A stretch of 32,704 nucleotides of DNA from Deltaproteobacteria bacterium (GCA_026388915.1 JAPLIW010000750.1:1-32704), one strand, 5' to 3'; positions 15,076-24,048 are shown, counted from the stretch's first letter. Notes: a model not told the origin generated them from the letters alone. Numbers and translations are program-made.

Positions 15076-16491
15076 GTGATCCAAGTCGGAAAGATTGCCC
15101 AGGTTATCGGACCGGTGGTAGATGTGGAATTCAGCGGCGGAGAGCTTCCCCCCATCTACGGGGCCCTCAAGATCACCAACCCCCGCATCGATGACCAGGA
15201 GGAGAACCTGATCGTCGAAGTGGCCCAGCACCTGGGGGACGAGGTCGTGCGGTGCGTGGCCATGGATACGAGCGACGGGCTGGTCCGGGGCATGAAAGCC
15301 AGCTACTACGGGGAACAGATCACCATGCCCGTGGGACGCGAAACGCTGGGCCGGATTCTGAACGTGGTGGGAAAGCCGGTGGATGAAATGGGCCCGGTGG
15401 TGACCAAGATGCGATATCCGATCCACCGCCCGGCCCCGGAGTTTGCGGAACAATCCACCAACATGGAGCCCTTTGAAACCGGGATTAAGGTCGTAGACCT
15501 CCTGGCTCCTTACCTGAAAGGGGGGAAGATCGGGCTCTTCGGGGGGGCCGGAGTCGGCAAGACGGTGATCATCATGGAACTCATCCATAACGTGGCCATG
15601 GAACACGGGGGCTTTTCTGTCTTTGCCGGCGTGGGAGAGCGGACGCGCGAGGGAAACGACCTCTGGCTGGAGATGAAGCAATCCAAGGTCCTGGAAAAGA
15701 CGGCGTTGATCTACGGACAGATGACCGAGCCTCCCGGAGCCCGCGCCCGAGTAGGGCTGTCGGCTCTGACGGCGGCCGAGTATTTCCGGGACGAGGAAGG
15801 GCAGGACGTCCTTCTCTTCATCGACAATATCTTTCGTTTCACCCAGGCGGGGTCCGAGGTGTCGGCCCTGCTGGGACGAATGCCCTCGGCGGTCGGATAC
15901 CAGCCCACGCTGGCCACGGAGATGGGCGAGCTCCAGGAGCGGATCACGTCCACGAAGCGGGGGTCCATCACCTCGGTGCAAGCCATTTACGTTCCCGCTG
16001 ACGACCTGACCGACCCGGCCCCGGCGACCACCTTCGCCCACCTGGATGCCACCACCGTTCTTTCCCGGCAGATCGTCGAACTGGGCATCTACCCGGCCGT
16101 GGACCCCCTGGATTCGACCTCCCGCATCCTGGATCCCCTGATCATCGGGGAGGAGCATTATGCCATCGCCCGCAAGGTCCAGTTCATCTTGCAGAAGTAC
16201 AAGGACCTCCAGGACATCATTGCCATCCTGGGAATGGACGAGCTCTCGGAGGAAGACAAGCTCATCGTCTCCCGGGCCCGGAAGATCCAGCGGTTCCTTT
16301 CCCAGCCCTTCTTTGTGGCTCAGGAATTTACCGGGACCCCCGGCGCTTACGTGAAGATCAAGGATACCGTCCGGGGATTCAAGGAACTGGTGGAGGGCAA
16401 GTGGGACCATCTTCCGGAGCAGGCCTTTTACATGGTAGGGCCCATTGAAGATGCCGTCGCCAAGGCCAAGCGCCTGGGAGCGATGGTCTAA
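15076..16491 (+). CDS. atpD: ATP synthase F1 subunit beta (catalytic)
   Basis: The beta subunit carries the three catalytic sites for ATP synthesis or hydrolysis. The start is GTG 15076, giving 471 residues that begin M-I-Q-V-G-K-I-A-Q-V-I-G-P-V, the normal N-terminus. A strong AGGAGG lies 6-11 bp upstream. An in-frame ATG at 15049 would add residues encoded by the repeat's right edge and has no ribosome-binding site, so I reject it. Walker A G-G-A-G-V-G-K-T is at 156-163, followed by G-V-G-E-R-T-R-E-G-N-D with the catalytic glutamate. L-L-F-I-D-N-I-F-R-F is the Walker B region. Confidence 0.98.
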   Translation: MIQVGKIAQVIGPVVDVEFSGGELPPIYGALKITNPRIDDQEENLIVEVAQHLGDEVVRCVAMDTSDGLVRGMKASYYGEQITMPVGRETLGRILNVVGKPVDEMGPVVTKMRYPIHRPAPEFAEQSTNMEPFETGIKVVDLLAPYLKGGKIGLFGGAGVGKTVIIMELIHNVAMEHGGFSVFAGVGERTREGNDLWLEMKQSKVLEKTALIYGQMTEPPGARARVGLSALTAAEYFRDEEGQDVLLFIDNIFRFTQAGSEVSALLGRMPSAVGYQPTLATEMGELQERITSTKRGSITSVQAIYVPADDLTDPAPATTFAHLDATTVLSRQIVELGIYPAVDPLDSTSRILDPLIIGEEHYAIARKVQFILQKYKDLQDIIAILGMDELSEEDKLIVSRARKIQRFLSQPFFVAQEFTGTPGAYVKIKDTVRGFKELVEGKWDHLPEQAFYMVGPIEDAVAKAKRLGAMV

Positions 16492-16502
16492 AGGAAACGG
16501 GC

Positions 16503-16919
16503 GTGGATAAGACTTTCCTGCTAGAGGTTGTTACTCCTCACGGCCTGGTGGTCAGCTCCAAAGTGGAGGAGGTTTACGTCCCGGGGAGCCAGGGAGATTT
16601 CGACGTTCTTCCGGGACACGCTCCGCTGCTCACCTCTCTAAGAATTGGGGAACTCCACTATAAACTGGATAAGGGGGTCCATTACCTGGCGGTCAACCGA
16701 GGGTTTGCCGAGGTCACTCCGGCCCGGATCACCATCCTGGTGGATACGGCCGAGTCCGCCGGAGACATCGATGTGGACCGGGCCCGGGCGGCGAACGCCC
16801 GGGCGGAGGAAAAACTGAAGACCCTGACTCCCAAAGACCCTGCCTATCCGCAGGAACTGGAAGCCCTGGAGCGGGCCAAGGTTCGACTCCGGGTTGTGGA
16901 GAGGGCTGCCCGAGAATAG
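16503..16919 (+). CDS. atpC: ATP synthase F1 subunit epsilon
   Basis: A 138-residue protein that couples the central stalk to the c-ring and can inhibit ATP hydrolysis. The N-terminal beta-sandwich shows V-V-T-P-H-G-L-V, P-G-S-Q-G-D-F-D-V-L-P-G-H-A-P and L-A-V-N-R-G-F-A-E-V. The C-terminal helical hairpin is rich in A/R/E. The start is GTG 16503, with AAAGGA upstream. It ends the ATP synthase operon. Confidence 0.95.
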   Translation: MDKTFLLEVVTPHGLVVSSKVEEVYVPGSQGDFDVLPGHAPLLTSLRIGELHYKLDKGVHYLAVNRGFAEVTPARITILVDTAESAGDIDVDRARAANARAEEKLKTLTPKDPAYPQELEALERAKVRLRVVERAARE

Positions 16920-17009
16920 GATTCATCCTGGGGGTTGCTGTCTAAATCCCCGCGGGCGCCCGTCTGCGGGAAGGGTTCGCGGCCGCCGGATTCAACATTC
17001 TGCAAAAGC

Positions 17010-17948
17010 ATGGCCAAATGGTTTAAGATCGGGGTGGCTCTGGGAGGGGGGGGAGCCAGAGGGCTAGCTCATCTGGGGGTCCTCTGCGCCCTGGAGCAGG
17101 CGAAGATCCCCATCGATCTCCTGGCCGGCACATCCATGGGAGCCCTGGTGGGTGCGGCATACGCCTTGACTCCCCAGTGTTATTTTGTGGCCGAAAGGTT
17201 CGCGCGCTACCTGGAGAGTAAAGAGTTTCAGAAGACCAATCCGGATTTTCTCCGCGAGCCCGACCAGGAAACAAAACCGACCTTTACGGGAATTTTCCAC
17301 CGCTTTGCCACCTTCATCAAGAAAGGGGTCTTCTACACCCAGTCCTTGACCCGACAAGCCCCGATCTCGGAAGAGGATTTCATCCAGAACATCAATTTTT
17401 TACTCGACCCGGTTAACATGGAAACAACGGCGATCCCCCTGGCCGTGGTGGCCCTGGATCTGAAGACCGGCGAAGAAGTGGTGTTGAGGGAAGGGGCGCT
17501 GCAGAAGGCGGTGAGTGCCAGTTGCGCCATCCCCGGGATCCTTCCCCCGGTGATCATGGGGGATAAATGTCTGGTGGACGGCGGCTGGATCAACCGCGTT
17601 CCGGTCGGCCCGCTGCGCAAGATGGGGGCGGATTTAACCATTGCCGTGGATGTGGCCGAAGGGATCAACGAATCTCTGGATTTTGACACGGGACTGGATA
17701 TCGTCCTTCGGACCTACGACATCACCCAAAGCAGCCTGAGTCAATTGCAGTTGAAAGAGGCGGATATCGTGATCCGCCCGTCCCTGGCAGGGATTCGCTG
17801 GGCGGATTTTCACCGTTTCGAAGAGTGCCTGAAAGCCGGTGAGGAAGCAGCAGGAGAAAGATTGGACGAAATCCGGAGCCTCACCCGGAGAAAAAAAATG
17901 AAAAAAGCTCTTTCCTTCCGCGGCTGCCTGTCCGCTTCCCGATCCTGA
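17010..17948 (+). CDS. Patatin-like phospholipase/esterase (RssA-like)
   Basis: A 312-residue patatin-fold hydrolase with a Ser-Asp catalytic dyad. The oxyanion loop G-G-G-G-A-R-G is at 12-18, the nucleophile elbow G-T-S-M-G has Ser42, and the D-G-G motif has Asp190. There is no signal peptide, so it is probably cytoplasmic or peripheral at the inner membrane. The likely substrates are glycerophospholipids or acyl esters, but the specificity cannot be read from sequence. I chose ATG 17010, directly before the conserved start of the fold. The frame is open further upstream, but that part has no homology. The short Lys-rich C-terminal tail looks dispensable. The rluD start follows the stop by 4 bp, suggesting co-transcription. 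Confidence 0.88.
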   Translation: MAKWFKIGVALGGGGARGLAHLGVLCALEQAKIPIDLLAGTSMGALVGAAYALTPQCYFVAERFARYLESKEFQKTNPDFLREPDQETKPTFTGIFHRFATFIKKGVFYTQSLTRQAPISEEDFIQNINFLLDPVNMETTAIPLAVVALDLKTGEEVVLREGALQKAVSASCAIPGILPPVIMGDKCLVDGGWINRVPVGPLRKMGADLTIAVDVAEGINESLDFDTGLDIVLRTYDITQSSLSQLQLKEADIVIRPSLAGIRWADFHRFEECLKAGEEAAGERLDEIRSLTRRKKMKKALSFRGCLSASRS

Positions 17949-17952
17949 AAGA

Positions 17953-18912
17953 ATGAATTCCATCGCCACCTTCCGGGTTCATCCCCAGGATTCCGCCAAG
18001 CGATTGGATGTCTTTCTCTCCGAGAGGGACCCGGCCCTTTCCCGATCCCGGATCAAACGGCTCATTGAAATGGGCAAAGTCCAGGTCGGGGGACGGAAGG
18101 CCAAGGCAGGCTTGAGGCTCCGGGAGAACGATGAGGTGACCCTCACCCTCCCTGAGGTGCAGAGGCTGGAAGTCCAGGCGGAGGCCATTCCCCTGAAAGT
18201 TCTCTACGAAGACCTTCACCTGATCGTGGTGGACAAGCCCGCGGGCATGGTGGTCCATCCGGGAGCGGGGAACGATTCAGGGACCCTGGTCAATGCCCTT
18301 CTCCATCGCTGTCCGGACCTGGCGGGCATCGGCGGAGTTCTCCGGCCGGGGATTGTGCATCGCCTGGACAAAGATACGTCCGGTGTTCTGGTGGTGGCCA
18401 AAGACGACCTGGCCCACCGGTTCCTGTCGGAACAATTCAAGAAGCACACCGCGAAAAGAGAATATAAGGGCATCGTCTTCGGCCAGCTGCCGGATGAGGG
18501 GCGGGTGGACGCCCGTATCGGGAGGCACCCGGCCCACCGGAAGAAGATGTCGGCGCGCCCCCGAAAAGGGAGGGAAGCCCGGACCTACTGGAGGGTCCTG
18601 GAACGCTTCCGGTCTTTTAACCTGGCGGAGTTCCGCCTGGAGACGGGACGGACCCATCAAATCCGCGTTCACCTCTCTTCCATCGGGCATCCGATCCTGG
18701 GCGACCCCCTGTACGGCGGGCGGAAGAGGCTGGCCTCCATTGAACCTTTACCCCTCCGGCAGGGGCTTCAGAAAATGTGGCGCCAAGCCCTACATGCGGC
18801 CACTCTCGGTTTCGTTCACCCCACTACGGGAGAAACCCTGGAGTTTTCTTCACCCCTCCCCGGGGATCTGGCAGAAGCCATCGTCCTTCTTAGAAAGATG
18901 GACAAGGAATGA
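17953..18912 (+). CDS. rluD: 23S rRNA pseudouridine synthase, RluD family
   Basis: This enzyme isomerises specific uridines of 23S rRNA, classically U1911, U1915 and U1917 in helix 69. The 319-residue protein has an N-terminal S4 RNA-binding domain (about 15-75, R-L-D-V-F-L-S and S-R-S-R-I-K-R-L-I). The catalytic domain follows, with H-R-L-D-K-D-T-S-G containing the catalytic Asp139, and then E-T-G-R-T-H-Q-I-R-V-H and G-D-P-L-Y-G-G. RluD is preferred over RluC because of the S4 domain type and length, but exact target positions are inferred. Confidence 0.92.
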   Translation: MNSIATFRVHPQDSAKRLDVFLSERDPALSRSRIKRLIEMGKVQVGGRKAKAGLRLRENDEVTLTLPEVQRLEVQAEAIPLKVLYEDLHLIVVDKPAGMVVHPGAGNDSGTLVNALLHRCPDLAGIGGVLRPGIVHRLDKDTSGVLVVAKDDLAHRFLSEQFKKHTAKREYKGIVFGQLPDEGRVDARIGRHPAHRKKMSARPRKGREARTYWRVLERFRSFNLAEFRLETGRTHQIRVHLSSIGHPILGDPLYGGRKRLASIEPLPLRQGLQKMWRQALHAATLGFVHPTTGETLEFSSPLPGDLAEAIVLLRKMDKE

Positions 18913-18998
18913 CCCATGGGGGTTGTGGGATTAAAGGATTGACCGCCCAGTGGAACTTCGTAATTTCCATCCGCTGGGGGAGGAGATAAGAGCTGGTA

Positions 18999-19763
18999 AT
19001 GATGAATTGGGAAATGATCCCGGCGAAGGGACCCGGATTTCTTGAAGTCGAGGCCTGGAAGGGGAAGAATAACAAAATTGCCCATGGATTTGGGAGGAAG
19101 AACCCGGGGGGGGAGAAAAACTCCCGCAAAGACTGGCATGGAAAGTCGGTCAACGCGGGGGAAGAAATTTTTCCTTTACTGTCCCTACGCCAGGTCCACG
19201 GAGATCGAGTCGTCCTCTTTGAGGAAAATGTGCAGAAGATCGAAGAAGTCTGGCGGCTAGAGGGGGATGCCCTCCTCACCCGTACCCCGGGGGTTGCCCT
19301 GGGGGTCTTCACCGCCGATTGCCTGCCGATTTTTCTCTATGATCCCATTCAGGGGGCGATCGGGATTGTCCATGCGGGCTGGCGGGGAACGGCCGGGGGA
19401 GTTGCCGGAAAAGCCGCGGAAAAAATGGGGGAAATTTTCCAGTCCAAAAATTCAAATATCCTGGCCGCGTTGGGACCTTGCATCGGTCCTTGCTGCTATG
19501 AGGTAGATGGACCGGTGAAAAATGCATTCGTCTCCGGAGGATTCCCGTGGGACCTGATTTCCCGCCCCCGGAGGGAGGGGAAATGGCTCCTGGACCTCTA
19601 CCGGGCCAACCTCTATCTTCTGGAAAGGTATGGAATTTCAAAAGAAAATATACAGGTCTTAAAAATTTGTACTTCCTGCCATGGGGATACTTTTTATTCT
19701 TACCGAAATGCCGATAAAACCGGAGGGAGACAGTTGAATTTCATTGCCCTGAGGAAGGAATAG
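18999..19763 (+). CDS. pgeF: Peptidoglycan editing factor / YfiH-family copper-type oxidoreductase (PgeF)
   Basis: A 254-residue member of the DUF152/YfiH family. Members have been reported as peptidoglycan-quality factors and as purine nucleoside phosphorylases or multicopper-like oxidases, so the biochemical role remains debated. The metal-ligand motifs are all visible: L-R-Q-V-H-G-D, T-A-D-C-L-P-I, H-A-G-W-R-G-T and G-P-C-I-G-P-C-C-Y-E-V. The C-terminal C-T-S-C-H-G-D-T-F-Y-S-Y-R block is also present. Two consecutive ATG codons (18999 and 19002) follow a GGAGGAG site. It lies after rluD, a neighbourhood found in many bacteria. Confidence 0.92.
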   Translation: MMNWEMIPAKGPGFLEVEAWKGKNNKIAHGFGRKNPGGEKNSRKDWHGKSVNAGEEIFPLLSLRQVHGDRVVLFEENVQKIEEVWRLEGDALLTRTPGVALGVFTADCLPIFLYDPIQGAIGIVHAGWRGTAGGVAGKAAEKMGEIFQSKNSNILAALGPCIGPCCYEVDGPVKNAFVSGGFPWDLISRPRREGKWLLDLYRANLYLLERYGISKENIQVLKICTSCHGDTFYSYRNADKTGGRQLNFIALRKE

Positions 19764-19830
19764 GCGGGGGCCCCCGATGGGTCGCGGGGCGGGGAAAGCC
19801 CATAACCCCAGAAAAGCTCCAAAATTTTGC

Positions 19831-19859
19831 TTGACAAAGGCTTACGCTGTTCTTAAAAT
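19831..19859 (+). promoter_or_regulatory. Sigma-70-type promoter upstream of rho
   Basis: TTGACA at 19831-19836 is a perfect -35 box. After exactly 17 bp comes TAAAAT at 19854-19859, one base from TATAAT. The next gene start on this strand is rho at 20163, so the transcript would carry a leader of close to 300 nt. Confidence 0.75.
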
Positions 19860-19865
19860 AAGTGA

Positions 19866-20162
19866 GTAAAATCCTTCCACAGGGATTGGCCAAAAAATCT
19901 GCCTTGAAATCTGATCCAGCGAAGTCCTTTCTGAGAATCCGAATAAGGTTCTCATGCTCAGCTTAGGATTCAGTAGATTTTAATGTAAAGCGGTGGTGTG
20001 AAAATCGATCAGGCCTTTAAGACCGTAGACTTTTCCCCCTCCCAGTACAAGGACCCGAAAAGAAATCCACAAATGGATCAATCTGGAAGAGTCTCTCTCA
20101 CCACTTCACCGTGATACCGGCCGGCAATTTTTTAAAATTACAATTATTTTTGAGGAGTACAA
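19866..20162 (+). other. Long untranslated leader of rho
   Basis: No gene is seen between the predicted transcription start and the rho ATG. Around 19931-19972 there are overlapping complementary segments. CTGAG can pair with CTCAG, GAGAA with TTCTC, and GAATCC with GGATTC, and the last two choices share bases. E. coli rho is autoregulated by attenuation in its leader. A similar arrangement here is plausible but unproven. The ribosome-binding site GAGGAG lies just before the ATG. Confidence 0.5.
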
Positions 20163-21413
20163 ATGAATATTGTTGAGCTGAAAGAAAAAAAGATCAATGA
20201 GCTGAACAAATTGGCCAGGCAGCTCAACGTCGAAGGGTCCAGCGGGATGCGCAAGCAGGATCTCATCTTTGCCATCTTGCAGGCCCAGACCGAGAAGAAC
20301 GGCCTGATCTACGGCGAAGGGGTTCTGGAGACCCTGCCCGACGGGTTCGGCTTTCTCCGTTCCCCCGACTTCAACTACCTTCCCGGCCCCGACGACATCT
20401 ACGTCTCGCCCTCCCAGATCCGCCGATTCAACCTGCGCACCGGAGACACCATCGCCGGACAGATCCGGCCCCCCAAAGAAGGGGAGCGCTACTTCGCCCT
20501 CCTGAAGGTTGAGGCGGTCAACTTCGAGGAGCCCGACCTGGCCAGAGAGAAGATCCTCTTCGACAACCTCACCCCCCTCTACCCCAATTCCCGCCTCAGC
20601 CTGGAAGTTCCGGGAGAGGACAACAAATCCATGCGGGTCATGGACCTGCTGACTCCCATCGGGAAAGGCCAGCGCGGATTGATCGTCAGCCCTCCGCGGG
20701 CCGGCAAGACCATGATCCTCCAGTCCATCGCCAACAGCGTGGCCCAGAACCACAAAGATACGGTCCTGATTGTTCTGCTGATTGACGAGCGGCCGGAAGA
20801 GGTCACGGACATGCAGCGTTCCGTCCATGGAGAGGTGATCAGTTCCACCTTCGACGAGCCCGCCCAGCGCCACGTCCAGGTGGCCGAGATGGTGTTGGAG
20901 AAAGCCAAACGGCTGATCGAGCATCAGAAAGACGTGATTATTCTCCTGGACAGCATCACCCGTCTGGCGCGGGCCTACAATACGGTCATCCCTCCCAGCG
21001 GAAAGATCCTTTCGGGCGGGGTGGATTCCAACGCCCTGCACAAGCCCAAACGGTTCTTCGGCGCCGCCCGGAACGTGGAGGAGGGAGGGAGCCTGACCAT
21101 CATTGCCACCGCCCTGGTTGATACCGGCAGCCGGATGGACGAGGTAATCTTCGAGGAGTTCAAAGGCACGGGCAACATGGAGATTGTCCTGGACCGCAAG
21201 CTGGCGGACCGGCGGATCTTCCCGGCCATCGATATCAATAAGTCGGGAACCCGGAAGGAAGACCTTCTTCTGAGCTCCTTGGAGCTCAACCGGGTGTGGA
21301 TTTTACGGAAGCTTCTCCAGCCGTTGAATTCCATCGATGCCATGGAGTTCCTGCTGGATAAGATGAAAGGAACGAAAGACAATAAAGAGTTCCTGGATTC
21401 CATGAGCAAGTAG
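20163..21413 (+). CDS. rho: Transcription termination factor Rho
   Basis: Rho is a hexameric RNA-dependent ATPase/helicase that releases nascent transcripts at factor-dependent terminators. At 416 residues it is standard length, without the large N-terminal insertion seen in some phyla. In order come an N-terminal helical Rho_N domain (about 1-45), the cold-shock-like RNA-binding domain with D-G-F-G-F-L-R-S and D-D-I-Y-V-S-P-S-Q-I, and Walker A P-P-R-A-G-K-T near 178-184. Then follow L-L-I-D-E-R-P-E-E-V-T-D-M, L-L-D-S-I-T-R-L-A-R-A-Y and S-G-G-V-D with its neighbouring secondary RNA-binding loops. It has its own strong promoter and a long leader. Confidence 0.98.
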   Translation: MNIVELKEKKINELNKLARQLNVEGSSGMRKQDLIFAILQAQTEKNGLIYGEGVLETLPDGFGFLRSPDFNYLPGPDDIYVSPSQIRRFNLRTGDTIAGQIRPPKEGERYFALLKVEAVNFEEPDLAREKILFDNLTPLYPNSRLSLEVPGEDNKSMRVMDLLTPIGKGQRGLIVSPPRAGKTMILQSIANSVAQNHKDTVLIVLLIDERPEEVTDMQRSVHGEVISSTFDEPAQRHVQVAEMVLEKAKRLIEHQKDVIILLDSITRLARAYNTVIPPSGKILSGGVDSNALHKPKRFFGAARNVEEGGSLTIIATALVDTGSRMDEVIFEEFKGTGNMEIVLDRKLADRRIFPAIDINKSGTRKEDLLLSSLELNRVWILRKLLQPLNSIDAMEFLLDKMKGTKDNKEFLDSMSK

Positions 21414-21493
21414 AAAAGCAGCGGTCCGCAAGCAGCTAAAGGCAAGGATATCATGGGTTCTATTTTTGCAGATCGCTTTTTAGGGAGGACTCA

Positions 21494-21709
21494 ATGAAGA
21501 AGGATATTCATCCCAAGTTTGTAGCGTCGATCATCAAATGCGCCTGTGGGAACGAGATCCGGACGCAGTCGAATCGGAAGGAAATCTCGGTGGAAATATG
21601 CTCCAAGTGCCATCCCTTTTTCACCGGGAAGCAGAAACTGATCGACTCGGCCGGACGGGTGGAGCGCTTCCAGAAGAAATACGGCCTGAAGAGCCAGAAG
21701 TCTGCCTAG
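21494..21709 (+). CDS. rpmE: 50S ribosomal protein L31, zinc-binding form
   Basis: A 71-residue ribosomal protein of the large-subunit central protuberance that takes part in the bridge between subunits. It has the zinc-ligand cysteines of the C+ form: C16, C18, C36 and C39. The conserved C-S-K-C-H-P-F-F-T-G-K-Q block and the V-E-R-F-Q-K-K-Y C-terminus are present. AGGGAGGA precedes ATG 21494. It follows rho closely, which is common in proteobacteria. Confidence 0.97.
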   Translation: MKKDIHPKFVASIIKCACGNEIRTQSNRKEISVEICSKCHPFFTGKQKLIDSAGRVERFQKKYGLKSQKSA

Positions 21710-21846
21710 GCGTCATAGCGGTGGAAGGGGCCGAGGCTTCCGGGATTCAAGGAGGCGGGAGAAGAAAGCTGGATTCTCCGCCTTGGCCCCCGGATCCCTT
21801 GGCCCCCTTTTTTATTTCGGGTCGGATGCACCGGGAGGGGCATCGG

Positions 21847-21880
21847 GCCCCGGTAAATTGAAGGGGGACGGGGCTTTTTT
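21847..21880 (+). terminator. Candidate intrinsic terminator after rpmE
   Basis: GCCCCG at 21847-21852 pairs with CGGGGC at 21869-21874 around a 16-base loop, and is followed directly by TTTTTT at 21875-21880. Upstream, an imperfect hairpin of GGCGG-AGAA with TTCTCCGCC near 21753-21784 and a T-run at 21809-21814 could form another weak terminator. Both lie before the DUF1385 gene. Confidence 0.5.
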
Positions 21881-21898
21881 CTCCCCGGCTTTGGTATT

Positions 21899-22837
21899 AT
21901 GTCCAAGATTGCTGTCGGAGGACAGGCCGTCATCGAAGGCGTGATGATGCGGGCTCCCAACGCCCTGGCCATTGCGGTGCGCAGGCCCAATGGTGAAGTG
22001 GTGGTGAAGGAAGACGTATGGCGGTCCCTGTCCAACCGGTTCAAATTCCTGAAATGGCCGCTGATCCGGGGTTCGGTGGTTTTGATCGAAACCCTGATCA
22101 ACGGCCTCCAGGCCCTTTCTTTTTCCGCCAATCAGGCGCTGGAAGAGGGGAAGGGGGAGGATAAGCTCAGCTCCTGGGCCATCGGCTCGGTCATGGCCCT
22201 GGCCTTCGGGATCGGGATTCTCTTCTTCGTCGTCCTTCCCCACTATCTGACCGGCTTCCTGGGTGATTTTTTTGGGCGGGAGCTGGGCGTGGAGAGCGTT
22301 CTCTTCCATCTGATCGATGGTCTGATCAAGGTCCTCTTTTTAGTCGGCTATATATACCTGATCTCGCTCATGAAGGACATCCAGAGGATTTTTCAGTATC
22401 ACGGAGCCGAGCATAAATGCATCTTTGCCTATGAGGCGGGAGAGGAACTGACCGTGGCCAATGCCCGCAAGTACTCCACGCTCCACCCCCGGTGCGGGAC
22501 GGCCTTCCTGCTGATCGTGGTCATCGTCAGCATTTTTCTTTTTTCCGCCATCTTTCCTTTTCTGCCCAAGTTTCCGTCTTTGGGGAAGGCGCTTACCAAC
22601 CTGATTTATGTGGGCATCAAGCTTCCGCTCCTTTTTCCCATAGCCGGGCTGGCCTATGAGGTGATCAAGCTCAGCGGGAAGAAAGCCGATCATCCCCTCC
22701 TGAAATGGATCATCGCCCCCGGCCTCTGGCTGCAGCGCTTGACCACCCGCCCGCCGGCCGATGACCAGATCGAAATCGCCCTGCGGGCCCTCCAGGGAGC
22801 CCTGCGGATCGAAACCGGCCAGAAGACAGTTCTTTAA
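21899..22837 (+). CDS. DUF1385 family membrane protein (YqhQ-like)
   Basis: A 312-residue integral inner-membrane protein. It begins with the family hallmark V-G-G-Q-A-V-I-E-G-V-M-M-R and has the central Y-H-G-A-E-H-K-C-I-F-A-Y-E block. About four hydrophobic segments are visible, near residues 93-116, 134-156, 202-224 and 230-256. The histidine- and cysteine-containing motifs have prompted the label metal-dependent enzyme, but no reaction is established. It sits directly before prfA and prmC, a neighbourhood conserved across distant phyla, which hints at a housekeeping role. Confidence 0.88.
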   Translation: MSKIAVGGQAVIEGVMMRAPNALAIAVRRPNGEVVVKEDVWRSLSNRFKFLKWPLIRGSVVLIETLINGLQALSFSANQALEEGKGEDKLSSWAIGSVMALAFGIGILFFVVLPHYLTGFLGDFFGRELGVESVLFHLIDGLIKVLFLVGYIYLISLMKDIQRIFQYHGAEHKCIFAYEAGEELTVANARKYSTLHPRCGTAFLLIVVIVSIFLFSAIFPFLPKFPSLGKALTNLIYVGIKLPLLFPIAGLAYEVIKLSGKKADHPLLKWIIAPGLWLQRLTTRPPADDQIEIALRALQGALRIETGQKTVL

Positions 22838-22847
22838 AGAATGAATT

Positions 22848-22957
22848 GGACACAGATGAACACAGATAAACACAGATAAAAGAAAGCGACGGAAACCACA
22901 ATTATTTTCCTTTTTTTCCCATGCCTTATCTGTGTTCATCTGTGTTTATCTGTGTCC
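22848..22957. repeat. Inverted-arm repeat element, copy B (10-bp units ACACAGAT)
   Basis: This is the best-preserved copy. The left arm has GGACACAGAT, GAACACAGAT and AAACACAGAT at 22848-22877. The right arm at 22926-22957 is its near-exact reverse complement, 32 bp with two A/G differences. The core between arms is 46-48 bp, so as RNA it would be a long hairpin. It fills the gap between the DUF1385 gene and prfA and ends 16 bp before the prfA start codon. Confidence 0.9.
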
Positions 22958-22973
22958 CATTAATTTTGAATTT

Positions 22974-24038
22974 ATGTTCCAGAAATTAGACCAGGTTGAA
23001 AAACGATTCCAGGAGATCGAACAGCTCCTGGCGGATCCCAAGACCCTGGGCAATCCCAAGGAGATGCAGAAGCTTGCCCGGGAGAGGGCAGAAATCTCCA
23101 AGTGGGTGGAGACCTACCAGGCTTACAAGAAGGTAAAGGAGGAGATCCAGCAGAGCCAGGAGTTGCTCCAGGAATCCGATGAGGAGCTGCGGGACTTGGC
23201 CAAGGCCGAGCTTCAGACGCTGAAGGAGCGCTTGGCCAGCCTCGAAGAAGAGCTCAAGATCCTCCTTCTGCCCAGGGACCCGCGGGACGAGAAGAACATC
23301 TTTCTGGAGATCCGCGCGGGAACGGGCGGAGAAGAGGCGGCTCTCTTTGCCGCCACCCTTTTCCGGATGTATGCCAAGTATGCGGAAAAGAAACGATGGC
23401 GGGTGGAGGTGATGAGTGAAAACCCCACGGGCCTCGGAGGGTTCAAAGAGATCATTGCCCTGGTGGAAGGCAAACGCGTGTTCAGCGTCCTGAAGCACGA
23501 GAGCGGCGTGCACCGTGTTCAGCGGGTCCCCGTGACCGAGGCCTCGGGCCGGATCCACACCTCCGCCGTGACCGTGGCCGTGCTTCCGGAGGCCGATGAA
23601 GTGGAAGTGGAGATCAACCCCAACGATTTGCGCATCGACGTCTACCGGTCCTCGGGCCCCGGAGGACAGAGCGTGAACACGACGGATTCGGCGGTGCGCG
23701 TGACCCACATCCCTACCGGAATGGTGGTGACCTGCCAGGATGAAAAGTCCCAGCATAAAAACAAGGCCAAAGCGCTGAAGGTCCTCCGCGCGCGCCTGCT
23801 GGACAAGTTGACGGAAGAGCAGCAGACCGAAATATCGGAACAACGAAAGAGTCAGGTGGGGTCCGGAGACCGGAGCGAACGCGTGCGGACCTATAATTTC
23901 CCCCAGAATCGGATCACCGATCATCGCATCAATCTCACCCTATACCGCCTGGACGGCGTTCTGGATGGGGACCTGGATGAAATGACCCATGCCCTGACTG
24001 CTCATTTCCAGGCCGAGGCGCTCAAATCCGGGCAGTGA
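22974..24038 (+). CDS. prfA: Peptide chain release factor 1
   Basis: RF1 recognises UAA and UAG stop codons and triggers peptide release. The protein is 354 residues from ATG 22974. The G-G-Q motif, whose glutamine is at the peptidyl-transferase centre, is at 230-232. The stop-codon-reading tripeptide P-V-T (P-x-T type, RF1 and not RF2) is at 186-188. The reading frame is open upstream into repeat copy B, but those extra residues are repeat translation and the conserved N-terminus starts at M-F-Q-K-L. No good ribosome-binding site is visible between the repeat and this ATG. Confidence 0.96.
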   Translation: MFQKLDQVEKRFQEIEQLLADPKTLGNPKEMQKLARERAEISKWVETYQAYKKVKEEIQQSQELLQESDEELRDLAKAELQTLKERLASLEEELKILLLPRDPRDEKNIFLEIRAGTGGEEAALFAATLFRMYAKYAEKKRWRVEVMSENPTGLGGFKEIIALVEGKRVFSVLKHESGVHRVQRVPVTEASGRIHTSAVTVAVLPEADEVEVEINPNDLRIDVYRSSGPGGQSVNTTDSAVRVTHIPTGMVVTCQDEKSQHKNKAKALKVLRARLLDKLTEEQQTEISEQRKSQVGSGDRSERVRTYNFPQNRITDHRINLTLYRLDGVLDGDLDEMTHALTAHFQAEALKSGQ

Positions 24039-24048
24039 GGGGGATCCT

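Noticed and set aside
15022..16410. 462-codon open frame antisense to atpD
   Set aside because: Same reason: it is a shadow of the complete beta subunit gene.
19764..19778. CGGGGGCCCCCG palindrome after pgeF as a terminator
   Set aside because: It has no loop and no following T-run, and is more likely a by-product of local G/C runs.
22932..22973. Upstream in-frame start extending prfA
   Set aside because: The added residues are a translation of the repeat arm. The conserved RF1 N-terminus begins at the ATG at 22974.
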